Shown here: piece after piece, positions 35,595 to 48,444 of the stretch
Layout: each line of letters begins with the position of its first letter
Position numbering within the stretch: position 1 is the first letter of the stretch
Source: Moringa oleifera
Lineage: Eukaryota > Streptophyta > Magnoliopsida > Brassicales > Moringaceae
Direction: 5' to 3'
DNA length: 64,000 bases
Assembly (NCBI GenBank): GCA_021397835.1
Contig: JAJFZO010000579.1
Location: forward strand, 1,441,001 to 1,505,000
Notes under the pieces: model-generated
Told to the model about the DNA's origin: nothing
Databases searched by the model: none
What the model saw: only the letters and a program-made list of their open reading frames with translations
Translations under genes and position numbers: made by a program

Positions 35595-36594
35595 CTACAA
35601 TGCAACAAAGCATGAAAACTGTATTTCTTACTACAGGGAAATGAAAAATAAATAATATGTAGAGCACAATCTTCTGATCATAAAAGGTTTGTGGGATGTT
35701 TCAAGATGTTCAGTTCTTTAAAAAATATAATTTGATAAACAATTAAAAAATGAGAAAACTGCAGGACAATCATTTGTAATTGAAGTTAAAACATAGTCTG
35801 TTTCTCCATCATATAATTTCTTATCCATTTTCTGCAATCAGAGAAACCAGAGTGCTAGTTCTTTCAAGCAACAATCACATAACGATAAATAAATTCATTT
35901 TCTTGCTGCATAATGAAGTTTGAAGCTTTCCACTTACCATTAAAGAAAGAAAAACTTGCTTCAAATGTCGCGTAATGCAATCAGATTCCTAGTTCCATAA
36001 CTCAACCCATAGAAACAAAGGTTTTGATAATCACCAAACTTAAGAAAAATGACTAGGCTGGATCATTACCCAATGCCAATTACCAAGCAAAAGAATTCCC
36101 ATAAGTCATTTCAACAGAAACAATACTCTAATCTTGAAACAGAGATATTCGTTTTCTAATCCACATGTAGCATCCCATAACATAGAGAAACTTACTTGTT
36201 TTCCTTCCAGATCTAACGTAGTCGATATTGAGCAAAAATCCCGATAAAGTACTTCCTCATAAAGGAAAATAAAATTTAAAACCCCACAGAAAACATAAGA
36301 AAGGGACAAAATTAGATTCAACAGTAAAACAATTTGATCAAAATGAAGAAAACCCACATAACGATTGATGCCAAAAGCAACATTCATCGGTACCAATAAG
36401 CGAATTTTCACCGACTCTTACGATATTCACCTCCTCAAACTGCAAATCTAATAATTTGAATCATGATAATAAATTCACCAACTCAGACAATATATCACCA
36501 CCGCATACAAACAAAATCCCGACAAAGATTCATCCCAAGTTGCATACTTCATGAATTCACGAATAATTAACAGAGGTGGTTTTGATTAATCTAC
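35595..36594 (-). other. Probable 5' UTR intron of the F-box/LRR gene
   Basis: A minus-strand donor CCAG|GTAGATT and acceptor GCATTGTAG|GTAGC bound about 1 kb of AT-rich, non-coding DNA just upstream of the start codon. The first exon (about 36595-36780) has several upstream ATGs. Predicted only from splice consensus. Confidence 0.45.
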
Positions 36595-36784
36595 CTGGAA
36601 CTTGCTCGGATGATTCTAAGAGCAATCCTTAAGAAGCTCTCTGCTCTGATCTTAAGGAAATGTGTCCTTTGTTGTTTCCGTCTTTGCAGCTCTGGAAGAT
36701 ATACCATTACCATAGTGCCCATGGCCATTTGGCCGCGCAAAGCACCTGATTGTAAGTCAGTATAATTTACTAACGGCACAAATA

Positions 36785-37858
36785 ATAATTAATATTAATA
36801 AATTATTTTTATTATTATAATATTTATCAATTTTTTATTTTTATCAAGAAAAAATTTTAAATCCAACAAAATTCAACGAAAAACCACTCAATAGTCTTGA
36901 AAATATTTTAACCCTAGAGTTAGACAAATTAATATTAATAAATTATTGGTATGATTATATCATATGTTTAAAAACTGCAAAATAGTAACAATTAATTCTA
37001 AATTTATTTTTATCATTATAAATTTTTGACAAACTATGATAATAAATCACATTAGTTATTAATTGATATTCAAAATTATTGTTAATTTTTATTGATAGAT
37101 TATCTTAGTGTTTTAGGATTTACCTTTATTTTTTAAAAATTATTTTTTAATTATAAAAGTAAAAACAAATAAATATATTATACGTGAAAATTATAAGGGT
37201 GTTTAGGTCTTCACAGAAAACACGGAGATACATTTGTAATAGAATGGGACCATTTACCAGAAAAATATCTTTGCTTCCATTTAATTCCCAAATGGACAGC
37301 TGAAGAGAATGCCGTGAAACATATCTCCAGGCAATGAGTTAGGCTGCTGCAAGTTGCTTTGTGAACACAATTTATTATCCACTTCTTTTTATTTTTAAAA
37401 ACTATGAAATTAATGATCTCATATTATATATCAATGATGATTTTATTATGTTAATTTTTTACACAATTAAATAAATCAATAATTCATAAGTTAAATTATT
37501 TTTTTATATTTATCATAAAACCAAAAAAAAGAGGAAAAATTAACGGCAGACTAAAGAGAGGGAGAGTAAGAAAAAAAGAGAGAAACAACAGACCAAGAGT
37601 AGAGAACACATGTAAGGAGGTCTCTACCACTTGAACATTGGGGAATTTTAGTTTTTATGTAATCAATATCTTACTCAATGCTGATTCTACAACCTTTTCT
37701 TTTTTTTTTGTACAGAAACCTGTTCTTGGTAGATACAAGTTGAAAAACAAGGACCTAAGAAGTACAAAATAATGAATTAGTTTAATTTTAATATGACTAA
37801 CTATAACTTTGTAATTAGAGGTCAGGTTTAGTGAAATCATCCCAAACTGGCAAAATCT
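36785..37858. other. Intergenic, AT-rich
   Basis: Lies between the 5' end of the F-box/LRR gene and the 3' end of the BRIZ-type gene. A short GC-normal piece at 37200-37380 has no recognisable gene. Part near 37850 is likely BRIZ 3' UTR. Confidence 0.5.
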
Positions 37859-40800
37859 CTAACCCTTTCTCTGGTTATTAGCTCTTTTACCTCCCTTGGG
37901 ACCTGTTCTTGAAAAAGATTCGACTGATATTGGCAAGACGGTACCGTCCTTAATTTCGTTTGATACAGAAATTTGTTCCGCTGTCTTCCCAGCTTCCAGG
38001 TTCGCCATCAATTCACCAAGCTGCAAGTTCATAATAATTGAAGATTCATCAGAAAATGAAACAGGTAGTTAAGAAACACATGAGCTGACCGATATCATAA
38101 TTTATATGTTTCACCTTTTCCTCCAAGGCCTGAATTTTGTCTTCCTTCCCTCTTAAAGCCTTCTTCTCCCTGAAGAAATCCAATCTCTAGGTTAGATCAA
38201 AGTAGAATGGACACCCATCAGGGAAACTTAAGTACATTTCTGGTGCACGATTTCAGTGAGTTTTTGTGAGCAAAGCACTATGGCATGGATTTACTGCAAT
38301 GTGTGAGTTTCAGAGTGCTACAAAATAATTTTATTATCATTATTATTATTATTTTTTTACAGATCTTTAGGAATGACCTCATTATGAGTATATGTGAAGG
38401 TCGATCAAGTTTTGGACCTGACCAAACAAAACACGTTTGAGTTTACCTTTTAGTAAACTCACGTTAATCAATTTTAATAGTAACCTTCACAGCACCAAAC
38501 TGGAGGTGAAGCGGAAACAATGGCTATCCTAAATTTCAGAGTCCTACCAAACACCATATTTCCTACAGAAACAAGCTTCACTTCTACATTAATTTCATTG
38601 ACTGACACAACAAAATCTGACAATGTTCTCCTTCATCTGCTTTCTTATAAGCCATCAGAAAAACAATGAAATGACAGAAATTTGAGAAAATTTAGCTACC
38701 CACATATGGAGTTTTTCCTTGTGATAAACTAGCAAAAAAGTATTTTTATAGAAGTGGTAAGTTATAGTCATGAGGATCGTGGGTGATAAGACATGAGAAT
38801 CACAACTTTGGAATGAGAAGTGGAGTATTTGCTAATGCTTTCAATGAAAAACACTTGCATATGTACTAGTCAAAATAAAATGTAATACAAATCCAAATGA
38901 AATTTCTGTTGCTTCGCTAAAATTAAGGAAAAGAAAGCAGAGCAGCCTACACCCACTGTTGCTAATCATCAACATTTTATTACCAAATCCAGAAAGCAGG
39001 GTGATTGCAAAACTGCAATAACAAAAGCTGCAGCTATTTGGCAAATTGCTACTATGATTTTGTAAAACATCTCTGCCTAGTCTTAGAGCACCTATTGTAG
39101 AAAAGATATTAATTTCCATATGCTTTTGAAAAAGCGACACGCCAATTTAATGGAGCATCAAGGATTAATTAAAAGTTCTACATAAATTAGTCATACCTCT
39201 CCTCCATTTCCAGTATCTTTGTTTTCCATATCTCCTGATTTTTCAGAAGATTCTCGTTCAGCTACGTACAGAAGCAAGAAGTTAATATGAGCCACAGAGA
39301 AGAACTTGACTTGGCACTAACATTTTTTTGGAAAGAGAAAGAGAAAGAGATTCACATGATGATATAATTGATTACGTTCAAAATCATAACAAAATATGCC
39401 TGTTGATTTCATGAAGAGATGGTCACTCAATATTAATAGTAATACTCACTTCATCAAGAAACTTCTTCTCTTTGACACATCTATCAAGCCTGGCTTTCAG
39501 CTTCTGCAGTTTCTGGGTGATGGCTCTGTTAATAGCTTCAGAAATTTCCTTCTCAGTTTCTTCCTTGACCTCTTGCAGCAATGCCTCAAAGTACTATGGC
39601 CAAGGCAGTACCAGGCTAATATGATTATGCATATTCAGAAAAGGGACTTAAAAATTATAGAACATACAAAGGCTGCATCAGATCAAATTCTACCTCATAC
39701 TGAAGCATAGCTTAAAGAGCTCGTTTTATCATGGAGCAGGGAAGAAACATACTTACAAATTTTTGGTTCTCAAGTTGGGTGGCCAGAAGCTCATTGTACT
39801 CGTTAACAATCTGTGAATTAATTTGAAATAAGATATTACAATTTGTATTAACTCTGAAATTACACAAACAATTTAAGATGAAAGAAGTAAAGAAAAGATA
39901 ATATTACTGCTTCAACTTTACTGCTCAAAAGAGCCTCGTTAATCCCAGAATCAGCACAGCCACAGCTTCCACAACTGTCATAAGCATGCACACAGTGTGC
40001 ATTCAACTCGACTAACTTACCATCTGTTTTGGATTGAATTAATCGATGAACATAATTGTCACCAACATAATCCCAAACACGCTGTGTTTCCAACTCGAGA
40101 GAGTAACAGTGTTGTGTTTCTTTCCAATGTCTTATGGCATGTCCTCCTTTATACCTACAGAAGTGTTTTCTCTTGTTAAGAATAGCAGACTCAGAAGCAA
40201 ACCAAACAAAAGGAGAAACTAAAGAAGAGAAATAATTACTACTCTAGAAGCAGAACGAAATCATTACCTCCCACAGCCAACAAAACCGCAGATGACACAA
40301 ATCCAGAGATTCTCAGAAGTTTGACACACAAAACAAATTGATTTTTCAGGTTGTTGTTGACAGTACCTGCAGACCTGAAACAAAATGTGGAAAGCTGGTC
40401 AGCTGATGCTTTGAAAAGTATATCGTAAATTAGGGCAGGCATTTTGTAAATGAAGAAGATGTCATTGATTTTACAAAGTCACTAACTTCTTAGTCTAACC
40501 TCATACGTAAAGGGTTGCACCCCCTTGGTGCACAGTAAATAATACATATTCTTTTTTTACTGTTAAAAAAAAAGTACATCGCAAATTAGATCAATAGAAT
40601 GATGAAGTTGTTATTTTTTATCCACAGTTTCTGAGAAGCAAACAAGATTCAGTTGTGCTAACATCTCATCTAATATTAAAACAAGATACTTCTATTCATA
40701 TCCAAAAATCAGAGGCAATATGCTAATACTCCTCTATGACAAAATATAACCAAGGCCAAAAAGTGAAGCCCTAAAATTCTTCCACTTGAAAAGAGCCTTT

Positions 40801-43800
40801 CCATGAAAAGCATATCAGGTACACGATAAAAAGGATCCTCTTTTACCAAGAGAACTGGAAGAATCAAAATTGTTCCAATAGTTTATATATGCAGAAGAGA
40901 TTTGTTACAGGAGAATTAGGAACAAAAAAACATGATAAGACATAAGTAATTTTAAATACCACTACTAAAATCTCCAGTTAACATCAACATGCTTATATTT
41001 AGACAAATCATTTGGATCTTCCCAATCGTTGAAACTTATTGTTATATTTTGTACCTAAGATTTGCTTTCCTCACTACTACTTCTATTCTTTTTTTTTTTT
41101 TTTTCATCCATGAGAAATACAGGGTGTGAAAAGTAATCAAACTATTTTTTTTTTCATACCCCGTACTTCTCGTGGATGAAACTGTTTTCTTTGACTTGCT
41201 GATCTGGTTCCAAAATACTGGAATATGCATCCAATTGGAAAAAGTTAGGGGCCATGTCCTTTCTTTTCCAATAAAGAATTGAATGCTCTTTAGCAGTTAT
41301 TTTATCCCATGCTTCTGGTATTTTTTATGGTATTTCCAAGAGAAGACGTCTTATGATATTCTGAGACAATTTCTACATAAAAATTTCTACTAGTCAATTG
41401 ATGTATTTAGTTAATTGTTTTTATAATTTTTGATATATTATTTACTAGGACTTTATTTTCTCATTTTTAAGTGTTCTTCGGGTTTTGATAATCAACATCA
41501 GATACTAATATGTGATCTAGATATGTTCTAGTTATTCTTAACTAGCTATTACTTCCAAACCACTTTGATGTAGCCTATAGTATGAAAATAAACTAATCAA
41601 ACTATTTTTTCACATCATTCGTTCTTTATTTTTGAGAGTTTCTCTTTTTATTTTATTTTTTTTTCTGGGGGAATTCTAAAACCTTAATCTTTCAAGCTTA
41701 GGTGTGTTCTGACCTTTTCCTTTTCTCTTTGCACTATGGTAACTTCCTTTTTTGTTCATCTCACTCATCAAGGAAGAGGGGACAAATGTTTGTTTTCTCT
41801 CAGCAAGCTGCAATATATCCTCACATGGTTACCGTTAGGCCACTAAAAGACCAGTAAATTTGTCGCTGAAAAACAATTAATCTAGCAACTCAAATAGCAC
41901 ATAAAATGTGAGAGAAGAAAAAATGGAAAGTGAAACGAACATAGCTAATGGACAACAATCAGAAGTCTACCTGCTGCTTGGCAGTTAAGATTACGTACCA
42001 GATCTTTTAAGGAAAAAAAGAAAAGCATAAAACAAGAGAAAAATGCTTCACATTTCATGAGGTACAAAACTGCCAAGCATTATGCCCATTCATACTAGCA
42101 TTGTTTTTTCCACTGCAGGATTTTAGGGCACTTTTCAATCATTATATTCCAGCAAATATTTTAATGAGTAAACCCTGAACCAAGATAAGTCTCAGTACAA
42201 TTCCGTCTGGAAGTGCGGCTAGAAAAGTTCAATCAAACTTCAAGCCCAAAACCTTCCAGGTGCTACCTTCAGCAATGACAGACAATTACAGATAAACTAT
42301 TTTTCAACTTTTCAAAATCCTCATGCACAACCAACTATTACAGGAGATTTATTTGTTCTACAGCAACCAATTACATCATCTAACTATCTTTACTTTTGAT
42401 GCCTTTGTTGAGAAGGAATTTATTTATTTTTTTCATACATCATTCAAGTCATTGGAACTTCTTCAGTAGGTAAGCCATGTACAGCATGAAATAATATCCA
42501 TGAGTTTCGGATGCATCTGTATCACAAGTTGCATCTTCCAAATTATTTACAGATCATATGAAGAGAACAAACTGTCATTACAATAATATTTTGCTCCTTT
42601 TAGAGTTCTCCAAGCTAAATCAAAATTATCTTAATGTTTTGAATTGAAATTACACTGTGCTCGGGCTACAATTCAGCAAGAAAAGGCGGTCTTGGAGAAA
42701 GTCTACTTAATATAGTGTATTTGTGGCATTTATCATAATCGCTAGATATGTTTTATCAGGTATCAGTTGCTCAAATGTGGAACAAGACCCTATTTCGTGC
42801 ACACTACAAAATTGCCACATAAAAGAAGATAAGTGCAGGAATAGTTCTAATAACTTACAGGACAAGAGGAATCTGTCCACCTTGAAATACAAGAGCAATG
42901 GAAGGAATGATTGCAGATAGTTGTCAGAATTCCACTGGTGTCCTGGTCTAATCTATCTGCAATATGAAGCAATATTAAGTGAAATAACAAACAGAATACA
43001 GTCTATACTTGTTGTAATATGTGCTGCATACAGAATACATACTATTTATGCTTGATTTCTCAAGTGGCAAAGCACAAAGTTGGACAAAGTCACACAAGTA
43101 ACACAGAGGGTAGATGACGAAGATTGAGCAAGATGTACAAAGGAATGAAGCAAATAAGGAACAAAAAGAAAAACAAAATCATATTAAGAAATCACAAATA
43201 TATAATCATAACCACCTATTAAAAGGAGACAGGAGGGGATGGCCCTATGCCAACGGCAAACCATAAACCCAAAATATTTTTAAGCTCTTTGAATTCAAAT
43301 AACTGACTAGCCTATAACCCCAATTGTGCTAGCTGTTCCAGGATTTCAGCAATTCGCCTTGATTCCAAGCAAGATGTCCTTTTCCAGCCACTTGATTGTC
43401 ATCAAAATTGAGCATTACGTTTACAATTTGCAGTAAAACCTGAGATTCACTGCTTCACATGATAAAGGCCCAAAATCACCAAAATTTAGCCAAGACATAA
43501 CAAATCATGGGCAGCACTCACCAAACCTTTTCAGAAGTCCCAGATCACATTTTTGTCCCTCTTGATCTAGCATAGACAGCACTACTTCTGAAAACCTAAT
43601 TCTAGTAGAACCCAACTCCTTATTTTCCTTGTAGTGTCAGTCTTATGCCTCACCTTATGGAGAAAGAAACCCCAAAATGCAGTAGAAGCACCACAGAAGT
43701 AGACACGTCAGAGAAACAGCCACAAGAGTTAAAGTGTTTGATAACTAATGTGAAACCGAGCAGGATTATCACTTTGAATCATCAAGTATATGCACAACCA

Positions 43801-46800
43801 AATTCATTAAATCAATTATTGATGTTAAGTTTATCTTATGATAAGGCCAAAACTTTAGAGAACTGAAGCACAAACTTTCAAATAGTGTTACTCAGCAGAG
43901 TTATTTAGTTTTGGTTGCCAGTTCATTTCATGCCCTTATCCAACATGCCTCTAGTGAGGGCAGAAAAGCATACAAACAGCAATTTGAACTTCCAGTTTCT
44001 ACATTCTCTTCTGTAATGCCATAACATTTTTGCGTAGCCAAAAGTTGTAGTACTGAACTCTGAAGCTTCCTACTGTTTCTTTAATAAGTCCAATAATTAA
44101 AAGAAATTTAGAACAAAAAATTTTTGGAGGTGCAAAAAAAGAAAAATATGCTTCCAAAGCTGTGGCCAAAGCACGTACCAAGACAAACTGGACAAGAAGG
44201 CTGCTCAGTTGCAGTTGCAGGGGAAGGCTGTGGATGATCAAGTGAACCACTATAACCAGTGAACTGTACATCTACAGTGAAAAGCACACGGCAGACCTCT
44301 ACCTACACAAACATAAAATCAATACTCAATGAAAAAATGGCAGCGAATTTCAAGAGTCAATAAATAATGCAAAAAATGCTTAGCCTTCCATTATTCTGGA
44401 AGCATGGTGAACTTTATACATTTCTTTCCCTAGATCCATCAAAATTTTTAAAATTAGAAAGAACATATCTTACCTCCAGAGAATTAAATTGTCTCCCATT
44501 AAAATGCTGGTAGAATTTATCCGCAGAGTCCTGATTATCAAATCTTATCAAAATACTATACCGGTCCTCCATTCCATCATTCCTACTCCAGCATGTAAGG
44601 CAGCAACACAATCAATTGTACAATACTCAAGTACAGGTAATGCAATTTGGCAATGTGACTATATCAAATCAACCCTTTTGTCAAAAGAAGTGGAAGCCCA
44701 AGAAGAAGAAACTGCAAAAGAGGAAACTAGAAGATGTACGAATATCTTATGGATATAAAGAAATTTCATTTTATTATCTATTTTTATTCTTTGTATATAG
44801 AAAAATCTGAAATAAAACAGTAGATTCATGATAAAAACCTATATCATCAACAAGATCCAATGAATCATTTCATGGTTTAGATGTCCCCCAGGAGATGATG
44901 TCACCAGAAAAATCTTTCAATTTACCAAAGCTACTATCATAAACATATTTCTGAGCACTCACCAATACTATTTTTGCTTTCCAATACGCACTCCCAAATG
45001 CTATGAGGATAAAAAGGTCAACTAGAGTGTTTTGTGCTCAGTCTGACGATAGTTTAAACACACAGGAATTTCCAGCATCCTACAGACCAACTTATAAGCA
45101 TCAACCAGGCTAGTAGGATCTCTTATCCTCAAATAGATCAAACAAATACCAAAGCAAATTTTATCACCTCTAAGACCTTCTCCTAACACTATCCCGCACA
45201 TTACACATCCAGATAAGGCAAAACTTTCCTCCCAATGCTAATCGAAAGCCCTTGCCAAATCCTCCTACACGTTCCTTATGCACTCCCATAGACCTTACAT
45301 AAGGTTAGGAATAATCCAGCCCAAATAAGTGCAAACAGAAAGGACAAATATATATTGAATGTGGCACATAAACAAACAGATGGAACCCATAAACAAACAG
45401 ATGGAACCCCCCAAGAGTTCAGCCAAAATTTATGACCCATGAATTTTAAATCAACTCCTTTGTCCTTCCGTTGTGCTTTCCATTAAACATAATGGTAAAC
45501 ATTTTCAAAAAAACATAGCATATAGTATTGTCCTTGAAGCCCGTCACAAAGCAACCCATTGGATCTATTTCAAAGGCAAATGACATACTTCTTGCAATGC
45601 TTAAACACAAACCGTTTTCACTTTTTCGTGGCAGCAATCAGATACAATTTGGTTCAAAAGCCAAAGGATACAAGCATTAAAGTTATAACCTATATGCTCT
45701 TACGCCCATGGTAGAATATATAGGTGGTAAAAGCACTTCGTCCTCTCAATGGTTAGGTAGAAGAGAATCACGTATAGTAACTAAATTTCCGCTAGACGTT
45801 TTCTTTAAAGAATGCTAAATTGAAAAAGGCCAATGAGACATAATAAATAAAAAGTATAGAGCCCATGACAAACAGGAAGAAAAAACTAATCCAAAATCAA
45901 AGTAATATGAAAAAAAATCCCAAAATCTTAAAAATCTTAAAGGGAAGCTAACTAGTGCAGTAGCCAGTCAAGACAAACAAGTAAGCAATGTTCCTCTGCA
46001 GCAACTTAAAATCCATGTAATCCCTTTGTTCTCATACTTTTCACATAAAATAAAAAAGGATCAATGTCAGAGCAATATAATCCCAGTTCTTTCTCATGGG
46101 AAAAAGGGAAGGATCAAAAGACTTGTAAAAACAGCCATTCAGAGTACACCCAAATGGCTTCACCAGTCTTTTCGGCTTCCTAATGGCTGAAAGCTTGAAG
46201 CAACACATCTTCATACATTTTATAATTCTTACTCCTTTATGTAATTGATTCTTCCTTAGATGGGAAGAATTACGAAATGTAGGAACAGAAATTGCCATTC
46301 AAAATCAGCCTATGGGATACCTTGCCATTAGTCTCAAAGAAAACACCAAAGCTGGTGCTATAACATGGCCACAATGTTGAATTGAAGGCTTAATGAACAA
46401 CGCTGTGCAGAAATTCACTAGGTAAGGGACAAAAGGTAGATAGTTATCCTCACTCCTTCAAGTTTATATCAAATGCATGTGTAAGTAAAACTATTTTTTC
46501 TTTATTAGCTTCTAAAGCTTGAAGACTCAAGTGAAGTCAATTCAACTTAGGGTTCTCACTCGTTACTCTTTCATAGCATAGAGAACAAATCTGCAGTACA
46601 AGAAAATGGAATATCCATTATATAAAGTAAGATAACAATTGAAAACATCTTTCAATAATTTCATTATTTTTATATCACTGACTAAAGTTCAAAAGAGAAT
46701 CATGTTTTCCAGCTGGAAAAATAAGATCAAGATATCAAATAGTATATTTTATGCCCACAATTTATACCTGACAATTCTCATCTCCAATATATGCTGAATG

Positions 46801-47249
46801 AAAGAAGCACAAAACTGGCAAAAATCAGCATAAGTCATGTGGTTTGGTACACCGAGCACGCAAACAAGAGGTTTCCTCTCAACCTAAAGCACCATCAATA
46901 GAAAAAAAAAAAGGTTTACTTCAATAGAGCTCAGTTAAATTCTCCCAGTGCTAATTTCTTACTACAAGATAAAAGCAAAGACACAGAAAATTTCGATTTG
47001 ACAGAGAATCCACTAATAAGAAAGACAAATGGAAATGATAAGAGAGCTTACAGGGAGATCAGAGGAGGAAGGTGAAATGGCGTCGTAAGAGAAGAGGTGC
47101 ATAATGCCGCGGGTCTCTTCAATTCTAGGATTGCCAGAGGAAAAATGGAAGGCCTGGGTCATGTTGGAGACGGATGCTTCGCCGGAGCTCACGGCCGAAG
47201 GTGGCCGGAACTTGTCGTCCCCAGAGACTGTCCCCGAGCTTGATGACAT
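37859..47249 (-). CDS. BRIZ-type RING / ZnF-UBP ubiquitin ligase (BRAP2 family)
   Basis: Twelve exons: 47249-47052, 46883-46768, 44582-44474, 44302-44179, 42956-42859, 40374-40268, 40154-39908, 39810-39757, 39593-39450, 39261-39197, 38169-38115 and 38020-37859. All phases agree, giving 492 aa. An N-terminal BRAP2-type RRM-like domain ([55 protein letters not shown]) is followed by a RING-H2 with C178, C181, C197, H199, H202, C205, C214 and C217. Next comes a ZnF-UBP ([37 protein letters not shown]), then a Glu/Lys-rich coiled coil (about 330-450). This is the architecture of Arabidopsis BRIZ1/BRIZ2, which form a heteromeric E3 complex needed for germination. Whether it is BRIZ1 or BRIZ2 cannot be decided here. 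A partner coiled coil is expected from the family. Intron 5 (2.5 kb) holds a strong hairpin. Confidence 0.93.
41101..41181 (-). repeat. Imperfect inverted repeat, 31-bp arms, in BRIZ intron 5
   Basis: Arms at about 41102-41132 and 41151-41181 are separated by about 18 nt. Read on the minus strand (the BRIZ sense strand), the arms pair over 31 positions with two mismatches and two G-U pairs. The 5' arm contains catccacgagaagtacgggg and the 3' arm ccctgtatttctcatggatg. The size resembles a miRNA-type precursor or a small hairpin MITE. No known plant miRNA sequence was recognised. Confidence 0.75.
45367..45408. repeat. Perfect short tandem duplication
   Basis: cataaacaaacagatggaac(c) occurs twice in a row within BRIZ intron 2. 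Likely replication slippage. Confidence 0.85.
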
Positions 47250-47303
47250 GGTTGTGGGATCTTCCTGGTCAAGGAGTGGAAGTGCAAAATGAAGGGTTTT
47301 GGG

Positions 47304-47313
47304 TTTTTATATA
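47304..47313 (-). promoter_or_regulatory. TATA box of the BRIZ-type gene
   Basis: TATATAAAAA on the minus strand, about 55 bp upstream of the ATG, followed by aaacccttcat, which resembles a telo-box. This implies a very short 5' UTR. Confidence 0.55.
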
Positions 47314-47329
47314 TTAGCATAGAGGAACA

Positions 47330-48444
47330 ATTGTGCATCGTTGTGTGATTTCGTCCTGTACAACCCAACGAGAAGGTGCCACGTCATCAGCTTCAGAGAC
47401 TTTTTGAATCTCATTTTTTAAAGAAATTAAAAAATAGTTAAATATCAATAAAATATTTTAATGCTAATTGTCAATGCACATTATTATTTTTCTAGATATT
47501 TATATTATAAATAAAATGAATTTTATAATATTCTTTATGAGGGAGATGAACTTGTGTGATTCAATTAAAAGGTCTGATAATAAATTTATTTGTAAATATT
47601 GTTTATATAATTTTTCTACAGATATTATCATGATATTAAGATAAATGTTTACAATTATTTAATTATTATTTAAGGCTATTATTTAAAATCAAAATGTGAT
47701 TTTCCTGCTATTTAAAATATTAAAATTTGTAAATCATTCATTTAAAAATTTTCAAATTTTAAAACTTTAAGATCTCATATTTATTATCTTAGTTTTAATT
47801 TCAATTGTTTCTTTAAAAAAATAATTTGATCAGATACAAATATTTAAAAATTCTTGTAAATAATCATTGATTTTATATTTTTAAAATATTAAAAAAATAT
47901 TTAAAAATTTTATACTGTTTATGTATTTCAATCAAAGTGTTTTATTTTTTTTAAGATCAATTTTATATAAGCATTCTGTATTTAAAAGATTTGTTTAAAT
48001 TTTTATTATAATTTGAAATATTTATAAAAAAATGTTTAATCAAAATCGAGTGTAAAAATCTTGATTTTTTAACTTGAAATTTTTTATAAAATAAAATAAT
48101 CAAATGCATATTTTGTGTAAAATTGTTCCAAAAACGATTTGCATGACATTTTTTTTATGAGTGAACTTAATTAAAAAAATTAATCTATAAAGTTTTAATG
48201 GAAAACTATAAAAAAATATTTTTATATCTATTTTAAAATATTAATAATATAAATTAAATTGATAATCATATTAACTTTTCCAAAACCTTTACATGGGAAG
48301 AACCCTGGGAAATAATTTAGGAGAGAGGCAGGAGACCTTTCTGCTTCTGCTACATCAACAGTGGCAAATTCTAGAGCAAATTTGCAAAACCAGAGGCGGC
48401 GAACTGCAAAATTTGCTCTGTTGTACCAATGAAAAGAAAAGAAT
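47330..48444. other. Intergenic between divergent BRIZ and PPR genes
   Basis: AT-rich; 47860-48270 includes foldback-family-like sequence. It probably carries both promoters. The PPR leader at about 48290-48444 is GC-normal with one short upstream ORF (48293-48589) that overlaps the PPR start in another frame. Confidence 0.45.
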
